The notes under the pieces: generated by a model
What the model was told of the DNA's origin: nothing
Database searches by the model: none
Seen by the model: only the letters and a program-made list of their open reading frames with translations
Shown here: positions 24,415 to 36,352 of the stretch, piece after piece
Layout: every line of letters starts with the position of its first letter
Numbering within the stretch: the stretch's first letter is position 1
Origin: Siphonodentalium dalli
Taxonomy: Eukaryota > Mollusca > Scaphopoda > Gadilida > Siphonodentaliidae
DNA length: 64,000 nt
NCBI GenBank assembly: GCA_032622095.1
Contig: CP136061.1
Span: 118,556,754-118,620,753 of the forward strand
Direction of reading: 5' to 3'
Program-made: the position numbers and the translations under genes

Positions 24415-24695
24415 TATGTACTAGTACTGCGGTGTATATCTGCATTATTTTCTTTACTTTGAATTGAAGATTAGACAAGCACCATACATGCACATGTACC
24501 ATTACTTGCATTGTACCGGTATGTACATAAAAAAATACCAAGTACCGGTACATGCTATCACATACTAGTACTCCAATATACATGTGTACTAGTACATGTA
24601 CCGGTACATACATGTACTAGTACATGTAACTATATGTACATATAATTACTGTATATTCCCGTCATTCAGACAATTGGTACTAGTACATGTACCGG
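24415..24695. repeat. Cluster of self-complementary GTAC words
   Basis: Dense runs of TACATGTA, TACCGGTA and TACTAGTA, for example GTACTAGTACATGTACCGG at 24587-24605. Nearly every word is its own reverse complement, so the stretch is a mosaic of overlapping palindromes. Similar clusters lie at 25278-25425 and 27740-27890. Confidence 0.85.
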
Positions 24696-24702
24696 TACAT
24701 AC

Positions 24703-24743
24703 AGGTCCCAGAGGGTGAATTTAGTGATGCTACCCCGCTATGT
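24703..24743 (+). mobile_element. Z1, fragment of Z-family element
   Basis: AGGTCCCAGAGGGTGAATTT and GTGATGCTACCCCGCTAT match the left hairpin arm of Z2; nothing else of the element remains. Confidence 0.6.
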
Positions 24744-25277
24744 ACATTATACGTTACTTGTAAACTTGTTACTTTTACTATGGAAAATTTCAAGTATTGA
24801 TTATGTACATTGTACCTGTAAATTTGTGATACAGTATTATGGTACAGTTAATCCCGCTTAATCACATAGCCTCGGTGCAAGAGGAATTTATGGTAATAAG
24901 CGAATACAATGTATATGTTTATGTGAAGGATTTCGATATTTGGCCCATTTTGTGTGTACTTTGTATGGACATTTGACCACGTTTTCCATCGCCATCGACA
25001 TCAATAATTGAATATGGCGGTTTTATTTATTTTTCTATTATTCTTCTTTTTATGTCACCAAAACTAACTTTGACACAACATAACAATGTACATGTACCTG
25101 TACATTTCTGATACATTGTCAGGCTTGTCAAATTGTGAGGAAGAGTAAAGTTTTCCCTTCCGTTTTATAATTTGCCTCAGACTGGTATACAGTATAATTG
25201 TTTAAGCTTCAAACCATGTTAAAAGTTTAGTGAAATTTGTAGATGTCTCCTATCACTCTAGTCACATCTACTGTGCT

Positions 25278-25425
25278 TGTACATTGTACATATACCAGTA
25301 TGAACATACATGTACATGTAAAATGTTTTTCCCATACATGATGTACCATACAGACTTTTAAGTCTTTACATTACTGGTACAGGTACATGTACGTACCGGT
25401 ATACAACATGTACATATACCGTATG
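25278..25425. repeat. Cluster of self-complementary GTAC words
   Basis: Repeated GTACATGTAC and GTACCGGTA words as at 24.4 kb. Confidence 0.7.
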
Positions 25426-25569
25426 TGGTGCCAATGGGACCAATTAATTTTTATTTATGGCCAGTTCTCAGAAATTTTCAAACCAATGCCTGGTTGTCAT
25501 CCCTTTTGAGACTCCAACCAGTACTCAGAATTTACTTTGTAATCCAGTGTAATCCACCCTTTCTATTGC

Positions 25570-25680
25570 AGTGAGAGCTTTCCGATGAACAAGCCATATT
25601 TCTGACTAAATCCTAAAATATTACCATAACTCGACTGTGGTTAAGGAGTCGATTATTTAGGGCATTACTAGTACTGTACA
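25570..25680. mobile_element. X2, right half of an X-family MITE
   Basis: Begins GTGAGAGCTTTCCGATGAAC and ends GGTTAAGGAGTCGATTATTT plus AGGGCATTACTAGTACTGTA; the left arm is absent. A TAGTAC insertion sits next to the end. Confidence 0.75.
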
Positions 25681-25828
25681 TGTATATACTTGTACAGTAT
25701 GAGGTGTGGGTATCTTTTCTGTTGAGTGAGTTGTCTGGTGACATTTCCTCTGCTTGTCAGACCACCTGTAAATGTTTCCAATTTGGAACAAAAATATGCA
25801 GCAAATGAGTTCGCACCACCCACACAAC

Positions 25829-26302
25829 GAAGCCTGATTATAGCGCGTCTGTCATTTGCAGAATGAGGTCCCCAGAGGGTGAATTTAGTGATGCTATCCC
25901 GCATAGCGGGCTAGCAACACAAAATTCACCCTCTGGGGACCTCATTCTGCTTAGGCCTCATCTTCTCTGGAAAGTTTCTTTATTATAAAATTTTAATATA
26001 AACTTCTTCCCATAGATTCTATTTCTTTTTTAGTTTAGTTTCTCTATATCCACAAATTGGCAGACGACACAATGCATACCTGTAATCAAGGTTCCCAATG
26101 GGTGTACATGTACATCACAAAATTAACCATTTGGAAAGTTCCATCTGAGTCTATGCTTCCCATAGCAGATGAGGCCATGCAGAATGAGGTCCCCAGAGGG
26201 TGAATTTGATGATGCTAGCCCTGCTATTCTCGATAGCGTCACTAAATTCACCCTCTGGGGGACCTCATTCTGCAAACGACAGGCACACTAAACTCAGGCT
26301 TC
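25829..26302. mobile_element. Z2, full-length Z-family element with 8-bp target duplication
   Basis: 474 bp flanked by perfect CACACAAC repeats at 25821-25828 and 26303-26310. Ends GAAGCCTGATTATAG and, complemented, GAAGCCTGAGTTTAG. Each end carries a hairpin (25861-25951 and 26180-26277) built from CAGAATGAGGTCCCCAGAGG and its complement. No coding capacity. An 8-bp duplication is typical of hAT elements but is also seen in other superfamilies, so the source transposase is unproven. Confidence 0.9.
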
Positions 26303-26352
26303 CACACAACCTCCATTTCATTCTCACATATTTCTTATATTGTGTATTTTAG

Positions 26353-26424
26353 GGACTTGCAGAATAACGGAATTGTAAATATAGCTGCTGATGCATTCAA
26401 GGGATTGGATAAGCTAGAACACAT
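26353..26424 (+). CDS. LRIG: LRIG exon 2: LRR 1
   Basis: 72 bp, one repeat, residues 61-84: LDLQNNGIVNI then AADAFKGLDKLEH. It has an AG acceptor after a T-rich run and a GTAAGT donor. The split codon joins TT from exon 1 with G here to give Leu. The right end of a Z element lies only 42 nt upstream of the acceptor (after its target duplication). Confidence 0.9.
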
Positions 26425-26637
26425 GTAAGTACTGAGCTGTTTATATTTATCATATGGTTCATATTGCTTCTAATGCTGCCACAGTTTCAATGTTTGTTTT
26501 GTGAACATGTGGTAAACAGGCATGCTACACAATGTTGGTTTTCCCTATTTTGAAGGGAAACGCCATACTTGTAGACCCTTGACTGTAAAATACTTTGTAC
26601 ATGTATATGTATTTAGGACCTTGCAAATTTTTCATAT

Positions 26638-26942
26638 TTAAAGAGGTACATGCACTGTGCAATAAATAAACTGGCCATTTATTGGACCATCTCCTTTTAT
26701 ACTCAACAGAATATATGCAACAAATGAATGAAATTGAGTCATGGATTAGTGCAAAATACATGATGCAAACAACATGGTACCGGTACCTGTAATTATAATG
26801 AAAATCAGTTTATGACTCGAGTCATAAAATGAGTTATCACTCGTCATAAACTCATTTTCATTATAATTACTAGTACCATGTTGTTTGTATCGTTCATAGA
26901 ACACATGAGTGTATTCTAATCCATGGCTTTAGCTCAATTTAA
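26638..26942. mobile_element. W-family element, diverged copy
   Basis: TTAA at 26638-26641 and 26939-26942. Shares AACAGAATATATGCAACAAA and CGTTCATAGAACACATGAGT with the copy at 63425. The centre is a strong palindrome (26767-26887): AAACAACATGGTAC to its complement, with ATAATGAAAAT and TTTATGACTC inside. The right TTAA end lacks a matching inverted terminus, so it is rearranged. Confidence 0.65.
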
Positions 26943-27739
26943 AGATTTACATGTATTCAGGATCCCATATACCCAGTTAAAATGACATACATGTATCAAA
27001 ACCCAATTTAATATACTAGTAAACTATTGGCTATACATGTACATGTACATGTTTTTTTAATGTAAATTGTTTAGCAGGAATTGGAAATTTGCGAATCCAG
27101 TTAAATCAAGCCTTGTTCTTGGTGGTGATGTTTTTACAGACCTTTATAATTTTTGCTCATTTACCCAGTGCGAAGGAATTGGGGGTCCCATTAAGGATGG
27201 GTTAATCAAATGAACCCTAGACATGGAGTGTCAATTGGTTCACATTTTGCCGAGTAATCACTTGAAGACCAATGAAGCATGAGGGGAGATTATTCCTTAC
27301 CGGATAAAAGTATTCTTACCGAATAATACAATGATCACTTGAAACTTTGACCATTCATTCCATGCCATTGTTACTCTGATCATGAGGAAATGTTGAAAGG
27401 GATACTCGAATGAAAGGGCCGATCATTGAAATGTTTGGAGTTATACCATCTGGGATGTGAATAATGAAGAGAAAAGACGTGTTTGGTCCAGGGAACATTG
27501 AGAATAAAGAATTCCTTTGTGGGATTTGAGAAATAGTTTCTCCCAGTCACAATACCCTTGAGTTTCCTGACTCAAACTTTGGACACTTGTCAAACAAAAA
27601 GTTTGACAGGCAGTCTTTGAGTTGTGTTATAACAATACTCTCTGGGGTGAGTTAACACACCTGCAATTGATAATCAAACCCTTAGAGATATTAGTATAGC
27701 TTGACAAATTGTTAGGTTAAATTTACCTTAATACAGGTA

Positions 27740-27890
27740 CTTGTTTGTTCATGTACATGTACCGGTACTGGTACATGTACATACCAGTATTTATAATAAC
27801 ATAATACATGTACATGTACTGGTAGTTCCCTGATAATACATTGTACATGTACCAGTAAATGTATAAATGTACATGTACTGGTACATGTAC
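27740..27890. repeat. Cluster of self-complementary GTAC words
   Basis: GTACATGTACCGGTACTGG and similar words overlap for about 150 bp. Confidence 0.8.
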
Positions 27891-28582
27891 AAGCAATATT
27901 TCTGCACTTATATTATCTGTTGTCTGTTTACATATATATTGACTGACCATCCTTCTGGATGAATAATAGACCATTCCAATGTGCTAGTACATTGTATCCT
28001 TGTACTGTTATAACTGAGTGGCAATGAGATATTGGTGACAAAGTTCTATTCCAAAATTTATGGAAAAAGCTCCCATTCCAATTCTCTTGTGTTGAACCCT
28101 GATGTACATGTATCATTACAGAGATCTTATTGTACTGTTTTATATGGTAGTACTCATGCACTGCAATACCTCTGATGGCTGTAGGATATAGCTTTGGGTT
28201 GATGACCCTCAGTGACAGTATATAGTTATTAGGATGTTAGACGGGGGATAGTGAATCAATTAGTATCTTCGCTGCTACTGATGTAATAAATTTCAAACAT
28301 GTTTAGAAAATTTTATCCTTCGCCACAAATAATTAGGTTTGAATGGGACCGCTTTAATAAGAGTTGGTGAAATATGACAGTGAATTTTAAAAATGCACTA
28401 AGAGTCGGTGAGATATGACTGAATTTTAGAAATGCGCACAGCTGGCTGGTGTATTCTTACATGTTTCACTGCCTAAGAAAATGGATTTGTAAATATCCCG
28501 CTTGTACCAGTATAGGGGTAAATATAATTCCTCAGGATGTATGGCAGGTAATTCGTGTACATGTACATGTATACATTATCTA

Positions 28583-28856
28583 TTAGCCCTTTCATGACCT
28601 GAGCTGCGCTGGTGCAGCATTAAAGGTCATGTGACAGTGCATTCTCTTATATATGCAAGTCTCCCATAGGGAGCCTCTCATATAAGAGAATGCACTGGCT
28701 TACAAGGTCATGATAAATTTTGTTAGGCCAATGTATTCTCTTATATATGCCAGTCTCCCATAGGGAGACTCGCGTACTAGTATTTACGAGAATACATTGG
28801 GACATGGTTTTCGCCAAATTTCAGGAAGCTTCAAGCTCCAGTCATGGAAGGGTTAA
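28583..28856. mobile_element. Y element with two internal palindromes
   Basis: Right end AAGGGTTAA (TTAA 28853-28856); left end TTAGCCCTTTCATGAC has a one-base decayed TTAA. Two palindromes sit inside (about 28638-28698 and 28729-28800), each built of CATTCTCTTATATATGC plus CAGTCTCCCATAGGGAG and complement. The termini pair as CCCTTTCATGAC against GTCATGGAAGGG. Confidence 0.8.
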
Positions 28857-28944
28857 AGTCTTGTGCTACAAACTAGTGGTATTATTTTCTGTATATACGG
28901 TCACGGTTTCCAGCATGTGATGGACTTCACTGTGCAGACCTTAC

Positions 28945-29173
28945 TACAGTAATGCTCTAAATAATCGACTCCTTAACCACAGCAGAATTACATGTACATG
29001 TATGGGTAACTTTTCAGGATTTAGTCAGAAATATGGTTTGTTGCCATTCATCGGAAAGCTCTAGCTGAGAGCTTTCCGATGAATGGCAACAAGCCATATT
29101 TCCGACTAAATCCTGAAAAGTTACCCATAATTCTGCTGTGGTTAAGGAGTCGATTATTTAGAGCATTACTGTA
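28945..29173. mobile_element. X3, near-complete X-family MITE
   Basis: 229 bp, TACAGTAATGCTCTAAATAA to its complement, with about 100-bp arms of very high identity that meet at GAAAGCTCTAGCTGAGAGCT (29055-29074). The left arm has a TACATGTACATG insertion near 28990, so the palindromic word has grown inside the element. Confidence 0.9.
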
Positions 29174-30023
29174 CATCTGTGTTAGTTCCCCTTTCTGTAG
29201 TGTGTGATTTACGAGAAAAACCCTTGGCTTTTATTGGCCCATAATTCCCTTATCACTTCTCACTGAGAGAAAACCTTACCATGCTGTATATCTGCAAGAC
29301 ATCATAATTGGTTTATGACAGCTCTTCATCACTGCTGACTTGTGCTACTGATCAACAAGTTAGCTTTGCTTCAGAGTGTTGGCTTGGTCAAATTGTCCAA
29401 ATTAATGTGTTTTGAAGTCTGGTTTTGGCAGGTGTTCTTTGAAAGATGTGTCTTTATGGCTGCAAATTATGTATTGCCACTATGGAATTCCAATCAGGAA
29501 TGATTGAACATGTAGTAATATTTATTGCTTCATTGAGCTACTGTACTGGTACCTTTATATAATAGTTCTAATATTCCTTGAGTGTCTTAACAAGTTTCAC
29601 TAGGAATATTTGTCCATACTGGTACCGGTACATGTACCGGTTACCGGTTACATGTACCCAATAACTCAAATCAGTGACGAGTGCCCAAAATTAAAACTAA
29701 ACATTTTGTACTGTTATACAAATGTACATTATATTAACTTGCATGCACATGTACAAATGTATTTATCTGATTTACTGAAATAAACCAACAGTACCTACAG
29801 ACACAGTACACCTATGTTATTTAAAGATGGTGGACCTCTTCTTTGGAATTTTATGTATAGATTTGGGGGTGTAAAATAATAACTGAATCAGCCATTTCCA
29901 GTTAACATGAGATAATGTACATGTAACCAAAATATTTTTTCTCCAATTAAATTCTATGAACCGGGATAGAAAACATTGGCTATTTTTAGAACATTTAATA
30001 CATTTTTATTGAAAATCAATCTT

Positions 30024-30381
30024 TTAACCCTTTCTTTACAAAATACTCATTGACGAGCAATCCCCTTTGGAAATGTTAAGATAATACCCAAATAAGTTAA
30101 ATAAATCAGTGTTTACTGTTTGCAGACTTCCACAACTACACATGTATGTATGCAACACAAAGACCAGCAGTTTCTTTAAATTTTGCAAAAAGCATTGGCA
30201 GGTTCTGAAATTTTCCTCTGCTAAAATACATGTACATGTACCGTATAGCCGACATAAATTATTTTTGCCTCATCTCAGCCGATAGCCGATGCTAGTTAAC
30301 ACGGCTGATTACAATGTACATGTGTATACTCTAGTACTTTAATAACTGAATGGGAGAATCCGTTTAGTAAAGAAAGAGTAA
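30024..30381. mobile_element. V-family element
   Basis: Left TTAACCCTTTCTTTACAAAA, right AATCCGTTTAGTAAAGAAAG followed by AGTAAA, a decayed TTAA. Terminal pairing and the ACTGAATGGGAGAATCC subterminal segment match the right end at 41820-41860. Confidence 0.55.
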
Positions 30382-31034
30382 AAACACTTTTATCTTAAAT
30401 ATTTGTAACACCAGATGTTTATCGTGTGTTTATTTGGGAACAACAATGCAAACGTGCCTTCAAAAGGTCTTTCATAAAAATAGTGTTGTTGTTGGAAGTG
30501 TTGCCAGGAAGAGATGGAGCATCTTTAATAAGAACTTGTGTTAACTTAAGTTGTTCATTCTGGTACTTATTTAATTCCCCCGTTACAAGATGAAGAAGTA
30601 TCAGTAGGGTAACTGGAGAATATCAGTAACCTACGGAGTCTCCTGTTATCCCTTGCCTGATATGTTAACCTAACCCGAATTAACTTTCTCTGATTCCAAT
30701 GGATAGGTATACCCGATCACACAGGAATGTTCTCTTTTCTGCTCCCATTTCGTCAGATAAAACACCCAATTATTTTTCTTATCTCAAGCTCAGGCCTGCT
30801 GAATAGGTGTAAATCACATGGCTGAATTAAATACTATCAACACTCAACAAATTTGGGGCAGGTGTGCCAGACTCAAGCAAAGGCAAATTGTGTGATAATG
30901 TTCAAACATAAAGGGGAGGAATTCCATTGCAGTTCTTTTGAAGGGTATCTAAAATTAAAAAAAATTGTAATGAATTTGAACCCTCAATCTTAGATAATGG
31001 CTGCACGTGGCACATAGTGAGGACAAAAACTTAC

Positions 31035-31282
31035 TTAACCCTTTGAGTGCCAGGGGCCGATCTCATCGGCCCTAAACCTACAAAATAAGTCTGTTAAAGA
31101 ATATAAGAATAAATTATTAAAATTATGTAAAATATTGTGAGAAAAAATAAATAAAATTGTTAGGCCAATGCATTCTCTTATATATGCGAGGCGACCTATG
31201 GTCGACTCGCATATATAAGAGAATGCATTGGCACAGGGTATATGGGTTGATACAAAAATCGACCTGGCACTCAAAGGGTTAA
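31035..31282. mobile_element. Y-type element, GAGTGCCAGG variant
   Basis: TTAA at 31035-31038 and 31279-31282; ends TTAACCCTTTGAGTGCCAGG and exact complement. It contains a CGATCTCATCGGCC segment, the GTTAAAGAATATAAG unit and a perfect-looking Y palindrome (31160-31234) with ATGCGAGGCGACC at its centre. A further TTAACCCTTTCTCTAC begins on the same right TTAA, as if two elements share one target. Confidence 0.85.
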
Positions 31283-33299
31283 CCCTTTCTCTACTACATG
31301 GTTTAGTCCAGGGCCTTCCATACTTGGGGGCAAATTTAGGTCCCTTTCCCAATGTCAGGGAGCTGATATAATTCCAAATTTTGTTCTTTAAAATTTTTAC
31401 TGTATAATATAGGACCTAATAGAAAGCTGCCTTTATACTAAATTATAATGTAGCTAATAGTTATGAATGAATGTTTGTGCCTTTGATAGTTTATAAAGTT
31501 TAACATTTGTCTTCAAATAAATTGTTATTCTGAAAATTCTTAATGTTTCAGAAGCGTAGTGTCTAGTTACACTTCCAGACGGCAACTGAGAAATTTTTTC
31601 CTGTCAACTTCCTATTTATAAACCTAATTTGTTTATGTCAACAATATACTTAATAAATTTTAATCAGTTGTCTTGAATATTTATTATATATAACATGTAG
31701 TTTATAGTTTTGTTAAAGTGATGAAATTAACTTACATGTAGTACAATCTTTGAGAAAAACAGCGAGTTCCATCTAGAAATTTTTAAATATGGTGGATGTT
31801 CGACATCCGGTGCCATTTTCAATCACCAAATCTTCAATTGATAAAATATCAAATCTACACAATCAGGGATATCTTTATATTCAAGTTGACTATACACAAA
31901 ACAATATTTCAATTAAAAAGTTGTATGCCATTTATTGAACATACAAAGCTGGTCACTGACCGATTGCATCATCAATGCAGCGTCACGTCACAACAGAAAT
32001 TAACAAACTCAGGTGTGGTTGTAATGCCAACTCAAAAACAAATTTATAATTCATATAAACATCGCATAAAGAATGCACATACATGTACAGGTATGCCTCA
32101 TAATGTTGTGTGTGGATTTGCTAGATCTGGCACATAAATTTGGCAAAATTCAACGTCCGGATATACCATAGAGAAAATCCTTAATTACCAAATTACCAAA
32201 AAGAAACTAATTTTTTTGACTGGTGTCTTCAACTAAGTATAATCTACATGTATGTGATTTGGAGGAGTTATCAGGATAAACTTTAAAGTAGCAGTCAACA
32301 GTACAGTCTCAGTCTGATAAATATCCAGACTCCATCACATTACTTTCATAGTAAGTTGATTGAAATGAAACTCTGTCTAATTTCATTTAGACTGCATGCA
32401 CCTGTATGACGATAAGATATTAGGCATTTTATTTTTTAGTACTTTGTTTACGGATTTTTTTTAGCTCAAAGTAGGGGAGGTGGGAGGGAATAAAATCTAA
32501 ATAAAATAGGTATAATTTTTAGGGGGGGGGGGGGTTTCTGCTGGTGTGATTGTTGTGCCATTTTTTATCGACGTACATGTACTTCACCTCAGAGAGTATT
32601 CTTCCTTCTGTATTTACATACTATTACTAGGTCTGTAGTGTAATGTACATGTATCCTAATCATAGTCAGGCTTCACTGTTGGTTTGATTATGTTGTATAT
32701 TTTATGCACACTTAAACTTTTGATATAATTTATATATTATATTGTACGTCTGGCTTGAAATTCACATCGGCAGGAAGATAACAAAAGATAAAATTGTATT
32801 TTTTTTTTACAAACAGCATTTTCTTGTGTAGGGAAATCAATAAACCAAGTACCGGTAATAAAAAATAAAATGCCTTATACAAGTGCAGAAGGATTCATAT
32901 TCTTTGGTGGGAAATGTTCATATAATAAGTATGAACATTAAATGACAAGTGTAGTCGAAAACTCAAAGCAAAGTGAAGGCCCGTACTACTGGTAGTTGAT
33001 GTACCGGTAAGTACCAAATACATGTTTTATAAATTTCATTGTGTCAACTCAATTTCTTGACTCTACTTTAGCTTTGATGCATGGCATCTCAATAGCTTGT
33101 TTGAAACCTTGTACGATTTTTGCAATGACAGCTTTAAGTTTTAGTTTAAACTACTTCATGCCCTTGGGGTCATCCACTTTAGTCACTATAATAGTTTTGT
33201 ATGTGATACCTGTCTCAGCAATTAGTAATTGCATAACATGACACCTCAGTCAATAGATTTAGTACTGTGTTTACACCTTGTTACACCATTACACTCATG

Positions 33300-33409
33300 T
33301 ACAGTAATGCCCTAAATAATCAACTCCTTAACCACAGCAGAATTATGGGTAATTTTTCAGGATTTAGTCTGAAATATGGCTTGTTGCTATTCATCGGAAA
33401 GCTCTCAAT
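33300..33409 (+). mobile_element. X4, left half of an X-family MITE
   Basis: TACAGTAATGCCCTAAATAA through CATCGGAAAGCTCT; the right arm is missing. Confidence 0.8.
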
Positions 33410-34100
33410 GAGTACTACCAGTTTGGTACATGTAGGTTTAGCATTGTGAAAAGATTGGCTTCAAGTTAGGTACTAGTACAACATAAATAATATTGCAACA
33501 AAAAAAATTCACCTCAATTCCAGTAGTTCTAATGTAGCATTGTGAATAAATTGACATCAAGTTCAGTAGTTCTAGCATTTAAAAAAAGTTTTTCTCTGAA
33601 AAAGGAAATTCTAATGTACATGTACATTGTACATGCACGATAGATGTACAGTGTTTTGACTACATGTGTCCTAACTGGGCTACATGTACATGTACATGTA
33701 CATTCATACATGTATGCACTACTGGTACCTGTAAGTGCTATTTGTGGTATGGACAATCGAACATCCATGCAAATGCTCAAATAACATGATATCAAGCCAC
33801 ATTGTATTAGGCCAAAGGAAATTAAAGTCCAGTTAGAAAAAATAAGGGTCGGTAGGTAGGCTTAACAATTTTATTTTTTATATATTTTTTTATTTTGAGA
33901 TAGTTATTCTTATGACTTTTCATGCATTATATTTTATCTGCAAGATTTGATTTTAATTGTCTTTGTATAAACTGTAATAACCACAATGTTTTGACCGAAA
34001 AGGAAAGCTTTTCTGAGACACCGAAATGTGTTATTTCTGATAATTTTTACAAAAAAAATCCTATTGTATATTTTTCTTGATAACACAAATTGTTTTTACA

Positions 34101-34102
<2 letters not shown>

Positions 34103-34133
<31 letters not shown>
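34103..34133 (+). repeat. Run of 31 G
   Basis: An uninterrupted G homopolymer. Flanks (AGGGTCGGTAGGTAGG near 33844 and GGGTTAGTTAGGAAATTCC after) resemble 52860-52900 (AAGGTCGGTAGGGAAACCCC), suggesting a dispersed element in which the G tract expanded. It can form stacked quadruplexes; length in an assembly may be wrong. Confidence 0.9.
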
Positions 34134-34137
<4 letters not shown>

Positions 34138-34713
34138 AATAGGGTTAGTTAGGAAATTCCAACCATAAATATGTTTTCTTTGGCCTCACAAACTGATTAA
34201 AAAAAACACACAATTTATTTGGAGTCAAGAAATAAGTCTATGTACGCTGAGGAAAGGGTGTCTGTAGTTTTATAGGTTAACCAATACAGGTAAGTTGGTG
34301 CCTGACCAGGTGACACATCTGTCCAGGTCAACGAAAATCACACCTAGCCCTCCGGAATGACAGTAAAAAGTCAGAATGGAGCACTGGCTGACGGACCTTA
34401 CGGCCTTTCCGTTTGTCAAAATAAGTATAGTGAAAGAATTAACGGCTTTCAACCTATCCGTCATATAATTTCCCCACATAATGAAGGTGGTGCACAAATG
34501 TATGGATGTCAAAAGAAAGGGGAGGTTGTCTGCTGTAGGCATATTAAAGAAGATTCGAGGCTAAATGTGATGATGACCAAGGTCCCAATTTCTCGCAGAC
34601 AAATTGCTCCTCGTTCTGATGACATGAATTTTGAGGTTGAAGCTGGACCCTGGAGCGGTTTATTATAATTTTGAAAATAGTTTTAGAACGTACCCCACAA
34701 AAATAAGATTCAT

Positions 34714-35114
34714 TTAACCCTTTACCCAACAAACCGGCCAAAACCGGCCAAATAAAGCTTCAACAGCCTAAAATATCTTCGGTCTGTCTCAATAGAACCA
34801 TACAAATATGGATATCATTGGAACCGGCTCATTGACCACATTGTGATGGTTACAGTTATGCCCTGTGCCAATGCATTCTCTTATATATGCGAGTCAACCA
34901 TAGGTCGCCTCGCATATATAAGAGAATGCATTGGCCTAAAAAAAATCTTTTTTTTAACACTTTTTACCAGTTTTTCTTACATTCTTTAACAATTTTATAA
35001 TTTTTAATGTGTTAAGCCAATGCATTCTCTTATATATGCGAGGCGACCTATGGTCGACTCGCATATATAAGAGAATGCATTGGCACAGGGCCGTTCTGTT
35101 GGGTAAAGGGTTAA
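34714..35114. mobile_element. Y-type element, 401 bp, with two Y palindromes
   Basis: TTAA at 34714-34717 and 35111-35114; ends TTAACCCTTTACCCAACA and, complemented, TTAACCCTTTACCCAACA, an exact inverted repeat. Two palindromes (34868-34935, 35018-35084) each run CCAATGCATTCTCTTATATA with ATGCGAG and a CGACC/GGTCG core. The TTAACCCT start matches the pattern of piggyBac ends. Confidence 0.88.
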
Positions 35115-35731
35115 TGCCAACTTGAAAGGTAGAATTTCTAGGTTTTTGAAAATTACTCCCAATGAGTTAAAAAGATGGCAAAATGTTTTGATAAGACCAT
35201 CATCAGTTGCAGATTGCTGACTATATGTCATGCTAAGCGCATGCCATATCATGTTTCGACTCGTTATTTGGAGTCAAGAAATAAGCCTATGTACGCTGAG
35301 AAAAGGGTGTCTGTAGAAGTACATGTGTTGTGTCGAGCTGTCAGCTCATCACTTGCCCCAGTTGTGTTTTGTTTCAGGTTTGGCGACAACGTGCGATTCG
35401 TTTCCTTCTATTGATTGTGTCACGTTTTGAGGCAGCTATAGTTGGAGCTAGAACAGGCAGTATCACAGGCTTTGTTTGCTGTGAACTCATTGAGAACTCT
35501 ATAGGATTTTCGAGTCCTTGGAGGTGGTGGTTACACCTGGATGTACTGGTTCACATTGCTGTACTGTACATGCATTCAAACTCTTAACCCTTTACCAAAC
35601 AGAACGGAACTGACAGGCCGAAATTGGAATGAGCCTGTCGTGATGACAAGCTGTAATAGCTGAGATTCGCTAAATTATTTCAATGCTTGTCTTCTGGCCA
35701 TCACTAATCTGTCCCTTCTCTCTATTTTCAG

Positions 35732-35803
35732 TGACCTCAGCAACAATGACATAGCATCAATAAATGAATCATTGTTCCTGAATATGAAGTCTCTGAAAGT
35801 TCT
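35732..35803 (+). CDS. LRIG: LRIG exon 3: LRR 2
   Basis: 72 bp, one repeat, residues 85-108: IDLSNNDIASI then NESLFLNMKSLKV. TTTTCAG acceptor and GTAAGT donor. It carries the first N-glycosylation sequon (N96-E-S). As I remember vertebrate LRIG, only one repeat precedes the next module, so exon 2 or exon 3 may be an extra repeat. Confidence 0.9.
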
Positions 35804-35938
35804 GTAAGTATATGCGATATATATACATGTATATGTATACTGGTACATTAAATAGTAATATCAATCACTATTAAGGGCATATTGAAAAGAAATATACAAT
35901 GTAGCTCAATCGGGTGGCATAACTTGATAAGGACTCTC

Positions 35939-36352
35939 AAGTCTGGAAATAGTGTGTCTGACATTTGCAGAATGCAGTCTCCAGAGGGTGAATTTAGTGA
36001 TGCTACCCGCACAGCAGACGAGCATAAGCAAATTCACTTTCTCAGGACCTCATTCTGCTTAGGCCTCATCTTCTGGGAAGTATCTATAGTCTCAATTTAA
36101 TTGTTTTTAGTTTCTTTTTCCCTTCTATTCAGTTTCTATATCCACAAATTTGCAGGAGATAAAATGCATAATTTAGGTGTCTGGTGATGAATGGGTGAAC
36201 ATCACCAACTTCAACTGTGTAACTTAAATCCTAGGTCTCCCATAGCAGTTGAGGCCTGAGCAGAATGAGGTTCACAGAGTGTGAATTTGCTGATGCTACC
36301 TGTAGCTCGCCCTTTGTGGACCTCATTCTCTAAATTTCAGACACACTATTTC
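35939..36352. mobile_element. Z3, diverged Z-family element
   Basis: Left hairpin from TGTGTCTGACATTTGCAGAA, right hairpin ending TTTCAGACACACTATTTC. The interior (TAGGCCTCATCTTCTGGGAA, TATATCCACAAATTTGCAG) aligns with Z2. Both hairpins have many changes; the target duplication is not readable. Confidence 0.8.

Larger units (their letters stand above)
18661..26352 (+). other. LRIG intron 1 (7.7 kb)
   Basis: GTAAGT donor, AG acceptor. Holds a small hairpin (19040-19133), U, X1, the TAACGG array, palindromic-word clusters, X2 and Z1-Z2. A segment near 21110-21195 (GGTCGGTATGGAGAGGG, AGAGGTTTCACTGTATACGG) looks like a worn DNA-transposon end. A hairpin of AAACCGAACACC and its complement lies at 20228-20279. 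About 22900-23400 is less AT-rich, without an exon I can support. Confidence 0.8.
26425..35731 (+). other. LRIG intron 2 (9.3 kb)
   Basis: GTAAGT donor, TTTTCAG acceptor. Holds a W copy, GTAC-word cluster, Y elements, X3, X4, a V element, G-runs and a nested Y at 34.7 kb. A run of 13 G lies at 32522-32534. Stretches 27100-27700, 29180-30020, 31300-33290 and 35120-35730 show no gene or clear repeat. Confidence 0.8.

Noticed and set aside
31796-32137. 113-codon frame in intron 2
   Set aside because: Low-complexity composition, no domain and no start or splice support.
34357-34668. 103-codon frame in intron 2
   Set aside because: No recognisable domain, overlapped by open frames on the other strand, and lies in an intron with repeats; not supported as an exon.
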